This document shows, one piece after another, positions 14,044-64,000 of a DNA stretch of 64,000 bases. Source of the DNA: Microcebus murinus (taxonomy: Eukaryota; Chordata; Mammalia; Primates; Cheirogaleidae). The translations under genes were made by a program, and so were the position numbers. The notes under the pieces were generated by a model. That model was not told the origin of the DNA, did not search any database, and saw only the letters and a list, made by a program, of their open reading frames with translations. The DNA lies in the NCBI RefSeq assembly GCF_040939455.1, contig NC_134122.1, forward strand, positions 31,724,001 to 31,788,000, given 5' to 3'. How positions within the stretch are numbered: the first letter of the stretch is position 1; each line of letters starts with the position of its first letter.

Positions 14044-14479
14044 CTAGGGGACCTGGGGCATGGGGTGTGAGGGACGGGGTTGGGGCGTCCAGGCCAGGAA
14101 ACCAGAATACCAGACTGAGGAGTCGAGAGCTAATGTGGGCAGTAGGGAGCCACAGAGGGTGTGTGAGCAAGGGAGGGCCGTGGCCAGAACTACACACCTG
14201 GGGAGAAGTAGCAGTTGGGGCCTGCCCAGCAGACTGATCCTGGTGCTGGGCTCGGTTTGAGGGGTGCAGACTTCAGGGGATGTGCCACTGCGTGTCATTA
14301 TCCTGCCATCTGTGCCCTGGCCTGGCAGGTTCTACCTCCATCACTTGTAAAGGCCTTAGGGCCAAGGGACAGCCAGCCCTTTCTTCACCCCACCTGGGAG
14401 TCCAGGGGGCAGGTGGCCACGACATGTGCCATGCCCCGTGCCTTGTGCCCACCGCGCTGCCTCCTTCCACCAGGTGACC

Positions 14480-57173
<42,694 letters not shown>

Positions 57174-57989
57174 GTAAGAGGCGCTGGCCGTGGGGGGGCC
57201 GCTGGGCATGGGCCCTGGCCACGGAGCTGGGGCCAGAGGCCGGAGGGAGCCCACTGTGGGACACAGGTTTGGGGCCTGGGAGCAGAAGCCAGGCCCCTGC
57301 CCTTCTGTTCTCCCACCTCACCTGGGCACCTGCCCCAGGTAGATAGCGGAAGGCTAACCGGGAATCTGGGCTCAGGTCTCCTGGGGCAGAGAAAGGGGTG
57401 GTGGCACCGGTGACTTCTGAGCTTTACCTAGTCTGGGGTTAGGAGGGAGGGGCCAGCCTGGGTCAGTGCCCCTTCTCGGGAAGGGGCAGAAGGCCATGGA
57501 ACGGGAGGGACAGACATGCCTGGCGTGCGCAACTTACTGGGGGGTTTAGTGATGTGGCTGCCACCATCAGGCCATGGGGACCCCAAAAGGGGATTGTGAG
57601 GATGAGGGCTAGTTGGGAGCTTTCTGGAGTAAGGAAGGCCCCGCTTGGACTCAGGCGAAGACGAGACTTGGAGAGCAGAGGGGGAGGGAGGTGTTGGTCG
57701 GGACCGCAGGGGTGGGGAGCTCACTGGGCCCCAGAGTGCTCCCAGCGCTCTGAGAGGTGCGGACACTTACCATGACGTTAGGAGGCGGGGCTGAGGGAAG
57801 TAGCAGCAGCAAAATGCAGTGGTTGTGGCCCCGGCGGACACCTGGCCAGGAGGTGTCTGTCTCCGCGCTGAGCACTTCATGCAGGTGCGCGTCACCTGTG
57901 TTGCAGGAGTTCCCACAGGGCCAGGCGGTGTTGCAGGCAGTGGGGTGACAGCGTGGGCAGACGGAGGGGCCATCTTGTGTGCTCATCAC

Positions 57990-58095
57990 ATCTGTGAAGT
58001 AGGCGCTAGAGCCTGCCTTACAGAGGGGAAACTGAGGCTCGGTGTTTCAGTGGGGCGCCTTGTGTCCCAGGGCTAGCAGGTGGCCCAGCAGGCCC
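57990..58095 (-). repeat. MIR fragment, reverse
   Basis: 'gccttacagaggggaaactg', then 'aggctcggtg', complement of the MIR core. Confidence 0.55.
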
Positions 58096-58219
58096 CAGGG
58101 CCCGTGCTCTGAAGCAGCTCCGGGACCCGTCGTCACCCACACCCGCGAAGAGGCCTAGACCAGCCAGCGGCAGAGGCGGAGCTGGGGGCTGCCAGGGCCA
58201 GATGACCGCCTGGAAACAG

Positions 58220-58600
58220 GGGCTTCCCGGGAGCCGGCTGGGCAGCGCAGGACCGGGCAGGGCGCAGTGCTCCTGTGCTCCCAGAGCGCGCGGGCCTGAG
58301 GACTCGCAGCCCCCCTCTCATTGGCCAGAGGAACCGGGACATACGTTCCCCGGTACTGCCCAGGGCCCCTGGCCCGTCCCCGCCCTGGGACAGATTCTGT
58401 GGACCTGCCAGGCTCCAAGCTGACTGACGTCACCGCAGAGGCCCCGGAGTCCGGTTCCAGCCCTGGCCCGCCCTGCCCTGGGTGTCTGCGGCGCCGGCGC
58501 TGGGCGGCCCAGGACGGCCCCGCCTCCCCATGCTGATGGAGAGTGAGAGGCAGCGAGGCGCCCCTCGGCCAGCCCTCTGCCCCGGCCCCTGTCCAGAAGG
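58220..58600 (+). promoter_or_regulatory. CpG-rich, promoter-like patch in intron 22
   Basis: CpG is dense compared with flanking intron. An inverted CCAAT box (ATTGG, 58320-58324), a full CRE (58425-58432), and GC boxes (GGGCGG 58502-58507 and CCCCGCC near 58518) lie in promoter-like order. No known exon is attached. Confidence 0.4.
58425..58432 (+). promoter_or_regulatory. Full CRE palindrome TGACGTCA
   Basis: Perfect CREB/ATF palindrome inside the CpG-rich patch of intron 22, about 100 bases after an inverted CCAAT box. Motif only. Confidence 0.5.
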
Positions 58601-59614
58601 AGGGTCCCCCGGCAGCTGTAACGCAGGTGCTCTGGGGCGGGCACTTTTTCTTTCTTACGTTGCATGTCCTTCCAGGGACGCCGGCACGTTTCTAAACAAG
58701 CTTGGAAAGCAGGAAGGGAGCAGTCACTGTTGATGCCGGACGTGCGCCAGGCTGAGTTCAGCACTTTGCATTGTCACCCTTTTCTGTCCCCTTTATATGG
58801 AACAAAGAAACCGAGATCGAGGGACCGTTGCGTGACTTGTCTGAGATGCCTCCGTCCTTGTACCAGGGTGTGAAGGGAGCGCTGGCTCCCAGCCTGGTGT
58901 CCCTGTGGGCATGGGGCAGTGTCAGGCTCTGGGGAGAAAACCTGGGGTGGAGGGCTGGGCCTGGCAGCCTTGGGGCAGACCACGGAGCCCCTGGGCCCTT
59001 CCCGGGTGACCCCGAGCACTGAGCAGGGCCCACCCGCCAGCTAGGGGAGCTTGGCGGCTCCTCTTGCTGTCTGAGCTGCTTCTAGAAGTTCTAGAAACGG
59101 GCACCGTCTCTGTGCCCGTCTGCCCGCCACCCGTTCACCTTCCCCTTGGCTCCTCTGTGCTTCCCTTGGAAGTGCCTTCCCTGCCCACGTGGGGTGACGG
59201 GTGGTGGGAAGAGGAGATGGGAGGCAGCCCTGGCCCCAGCCCTCAGGGTGGACCTGCCATCCCCTTTCCAGGCACTGGCACCCCGGGCCAGGTGTCTGCC
59301 TGGCAGGGCCGGAGCCCACGGGCTGGCAGGCCAGCTCCACACGTACTCACAGCTGCTGCTGCTTCGGCCCCGGAAAGGGCTGTCCCCAAACCCTCCATCG
59401 CGCCATCCCCGAAGCCTGGTTCAGGCCAGCACCTGGGGTTCCGAGGCGACTCGGCGCAGCAGCTCGGGCCTGCTGAGGGAGGCAGAGACAGGAGCAGGCC
59501 CCTTGGTCCCAAGGCAGATAGATGCCCAGGGCACGAGGAGGGTTGGCAGACAGTCCACTTTGGGGTGTGGGTCCCCGGCCACATGTGGGCCTCGGGAAGG
59601 CACAAGCCTGTTTG

Positions 59615-59700
59615 AGTCCCTGCACCCTCCGGCTGGCTGTGCGACTCTGAGCCTCCACTTCCTCACCTGCAAACTGGACAGAGGCACACCTGCCTCGCCA
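59615..59700 (+). repeat. MIR fragment
   Basis: 'ctgtgcgactctgagcctcc', then 'acttcctcacctgcaaactg'. Confidence 0.55.
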
Positions 59701-62009
59701 GGTGACCTGAAGGAGGTGAGAGGTGGCAGTGCCAGGTGGGCTGTTGCCCTTGAGTGAGCTGTTTGTAAGGGTCTCACCCTGGACCAGCTACGATGGGCAG
59801 CTCAGCCCGTGGGGTGGTGGTTGGTATTCTTGGGGCTTGGGAAGACTGCCTGGAGGAGGTGGCTTAGAGCTGGGCCTTGGGTGGGAGCAAGACGGTGTGT
59901 GGCATTGACACAGGGGATAGCCTAAGGGAGGAGTGTCCAGGGGCCGGGCAGCCACTCCATGTGCCTAGGGCAGCGGCAGGATGGAGCCAGGCTGGGGAAG
60001 GGGCGAGGCGTATCATTCCAAAGACGCAAGCCTTATCCTGGGCACCGTAGAAACTTCCAGAGGCTTTTTCCTTTTTCTTTTGTCCTCTCCAAAAAGTATG
60101 AGATGGACCTTAGTCTGCAAACTCAGAAATGCAAGACATGTAAACTTTCTTCTTTATTCTTCTAAAATTAAACTAGACTCTTACCAAAAGCCCCCAGTGC
60201 ACAGTGGCAGAAACTTAATCTGAGTCCGTTTAGGGTCCCTGTTTCCCTGGCCTGTCTGCAGGTGCCAGAAGGATTCCCAGTGCCAGGAAGTCACGGGGAG
60301 GGGCCCATCGAGCATTGGATGTCACGTGTGCATGGTGGCACCCATAAGATATCCGTGGACAACCGGCCATCCCCCCCAGTGCATAGAGTCACTCCTGCGC
60401 CTGCCTGTTAAGGCCCATGAGAGCCCGGAACCTTCTGTGAGGCCTGCCCTGTAGCTTCCGTGCTTGGAGAAAGCCCATCAATGGGTTCACGGTGCAGGGA
60501 TGGGGTGGTGGGGAGACGCCCACAGCGCCCAGTGGGGGTGCTCAGAGAGTGGGCTTCCTGGGGGGCAGGTGCCATAAGAGCAGCTCTGAGATTGTCTAGG
60601 TCATGTATCAAAGGCTCTTGTGGAAGCCTTTCCTAACAGAGCCATCCCGAGAAGGAGAATTCAGGAGAAGGAAATTGTGCTGTGAAGATAAATCAGGTGC
60701 TAAATCGCAAGAGCCTCACCGGAGCCCGGACCTGTGGGCCCAGAGAGGGCAGGAGGACAGCCGCCCCTAGGCCGGTTTTGTTCTGGTCTTAAGTGTTGTC
60801 CCAGCTGTGTACATCACATCTGCTCTCAGGGCCTCAGTTTCCCCAGTGATGTCTAGTGCTGCCCTTCCTGCTCTGACATGCTGGGTGGTGGGCAGGCACT
60901 TGGCTAGAGAGGAAGACGGACTTGGACTTGGATGAAGCCTCGGAGGACAGTGGGTGGATTTCAGACCTCGGGTCAGGGGAGCTGCAGGCCGGGGCTTTGT
61001 GGGATTTCTGGGGGAGGGGTGCTGGCAGGAGCCAGGCCTGACGGGAGGGGGTCTGGTGGGGGCCCAGGTGGGGGGCCTAGGGCTGCAGAGCAATGATAAG
61101 GCCACCCCCTCCCCTGTACTAGAGTGAGCCTCAGCCCTGCTTTCTGGGGGCTGAGGCCACCCAGGCTCGGCCCTGGGGGCCAAGCACCCTTGGTAGCTCC
61201 TTGCTGTGTAGCCAGGCCGCCCCACCCGCCTGCAGCAGCCTGAGTTAAGTTAGGGGGACGGGGCCAGGAGCCACGGAGGCAGGTGGCTGGGGACAGCACC
61301 GCGGAGTCGGCTTTCGGAGTTCCAGGCATCCAGCCCTTGGGCACAGACATGCACCAAGGGCCACAGGTCCTCAGACACCTGGCGTGCAGGCACAGGGAGG
61401 GCTCGGCAGCGAGAAGGGGCTCTGGGAGAGCCTGGTGTTGCTGCTCTGCTCCCAGCATTACAAGGTCAAGGTGGGCAGCGCCCAAAACCCAGAGGGGCCG
61501 AGGCCACGAACGCCTGGGGCAGCATAGGGGCGGTGCAGGCCGTGCAGGGAAGAGGCAGTGGTAACGGAGGAAGGAGAGGCCTCTGCCAGGGTAGCTGGTG
61601 CGATAACAGCCTCAGAACTTTCTAGCAGGTCATAAAAACTGCATTTCCTACAAGTATATGCCCCTGGTAGAGATTTGGAAAATATAGAAATCTGCCGGCC
61701 CAGATGGCTGTTCACTTTTATGATGATACATTTCTTCCAGATTTCCCTCAAGCTTATTAATTTTACATCTCGCTGTTGTTCTTTCTATAAATTTACACAC
61801 TTAACCTTAAAACATAAACATGCTGCCATGTCTTTAAAAAGCTTTGTGACATGGCCTCGTCAGGCTGCATGGTGGTTGTGTAACTACCCCGCCCCCCAGC
61901 CGTGGACACTGGGGCAGCCCCTCACACCCACGTCACACTTAGGATTTACTGACCGCCAAGCCCACTCGCAATACCATGTGACATCTCCCCTAGGGACCAG
62001 TCTTACAGG

Positions 62010-62100
62010 AGGGAACTGAGGTTCAGAGAGGTTAAGAAACTTCTCAGGGTCACACAGCATGTGCATGATGAGGCTGAGAGTTGAACCTGGGTCTTTCCCG
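62010..62100 (-). repeat. MIR fragment, reverse
   Basis: 'gaggttcagagaggttaaga', then 'ggtcacacagcatgtgcatg' and 'agttgaacctgggtctttcc'. Confidence 0.7.
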
Positions 62101-62221
62101 TTTTACTTTGGAACCCAGGGCTGACCCTACCTCTAGCCCATGTCTTGGTGCCTGCACCACAGTGGGTCCTGACTGTCCTTTCCCACCCCTCTGGCGCATC
62201 TATCCACACTGCTGGCTCTTT

Positions 62222-62236
62222 GCTGCCCCCTCCTGG
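62222..62236 (-). promoter_or_regulatory. CTCF-like core motif, reverse strand
   Basis: 'gctgccccctcctgg' is the complement of ccaggagggggcagc, a close match to the CTCF core. Motif only. Confidence 0.4.
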
Positions 62237-62332
62237 CAGCCAGTGGCTATAACATCGGTCCTGCCCGTGTAACCCTTTAGGCTCATAGTTAATCCTTTGG
62301 GGTTCATGTATTTGTCCAAGAAAGATTTGCTG

Positions 62333-62492
62333 AGGCCGGGCGTGGTGGCACACACCTCTAGTCCAAATGGCTCAGGAGGCTGGGGCAGGAGGGTCGCTTG
62401 AGCCAGGAGTTCGAGGCTGCAGTGCCTGCGACTAGCCACTACACTGCCGGCTGGGAAACACGGCACAACCACGTCTCTTAAAAAAATAAATT
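62333..62492 (+). repeat. Alu monomer, diverged
   Basis: 'ggccgggcgtggtggcacac' through 'cgtctcttaaaaaaataaat', a single diverged monomer. Confidence 0.8.
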
Positions 62493-62499
62493 ATTCGTT

Positions 62500-63900
<1,401 letters not shown>

Positions 63901-64000
63901 GGCAGTGGACTGTAGGGGCCAGAGGGAGGGGAAGGGTGTCTTGCAAGGCGCCCAGTCTGCATCTGCATTCTGTTGTGGTCCCCAGGAACTGTGACGGGAG

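Noticed and set aside
63975..64000. Possible acceptor 'ccccag' near the right edge
   Set aside because: The following bases (gaactgtgacgggag) do not match the expected start of the R5 exon, and too little sequence remains to judge.

Overview
This window is nuclear DNA of a primate, most likely a strepsirrhine and probably a lemur. The evidence is a large set of 7SL-derived Alu dimers. Many carry an A-rich linker containing 'aattaattggccaactaa' between the monomers, a form I associate with strepsirrhine rather than monkey or ape Alus. Old MIR, L1 and other ancient repeats fill in the background. No species is claimed.

Only one gene is supported: GTF2IRD1 (also MusTRD1, GTF3, BEN or CREAM1), on the plus strand. 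It encodes the TFII-I-family transcription factor of the Williams-Beuren region. The window opens inside intron 1 (1-14473). It then carries the start-codon exon (ATG at 14480) and 20 more coding exons to 57173, and closes inside the next intron (57174-64000). Exons are numbered 2 to 22 by taking the unseen leader exon as exon 1. The 21 exons join in one open frame of 2,317 coding bases (772 codons plus one base), and every junction is GT-AG. The frame contains the N-terminal leucine-zipper-like segment, I-repeats R1 to R4, and two SUMO-consensus lysines. The fifth I-repeat, the nuclear localisation signal, the serine tract and the stop codon must lie downstream.

Layout: 1-14473 is intron 1, with L1 and Alu copies, an AT-rich unique island (2395-2990) and GT/CT/CA simple repeats. 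14474-23195 holds exons 2-6 (N-terminus, R1, linker). 24225-29594 holds exons 7-9 (R2). 34755-37686 is a cluster of small linker exons (10-14), including a 26-base microexon and the IKIE SUMO site. 43636-46197 holds exons 15-17 (R3). 50128-57173 holds exons 18-22 (R4). 57174-64000 is intron 22, with a CpG-rich promoter-like patch near 58220-58600. Each I-repeat is built from a short exon followed by an exon of exactly 184 bases in the same phase, which is the clearest structural pattern in the window.

I found no second gene, tRNA, rRNA, CRISPR array or previously undescribed system. The many long open frames outside these exons are chance frames in GC-rich DNA or antisense shadows. The observations worth following up concern splicing and regulation: G-run clusters after the weak donors, a GGGGCC tract next to exon 16, inverted Alus around the R3 exons, an alternative acceptor at exon 19 that would break the frame, a probable conserved AT-rich element before exon 20, and candidate internal regulatory sites.
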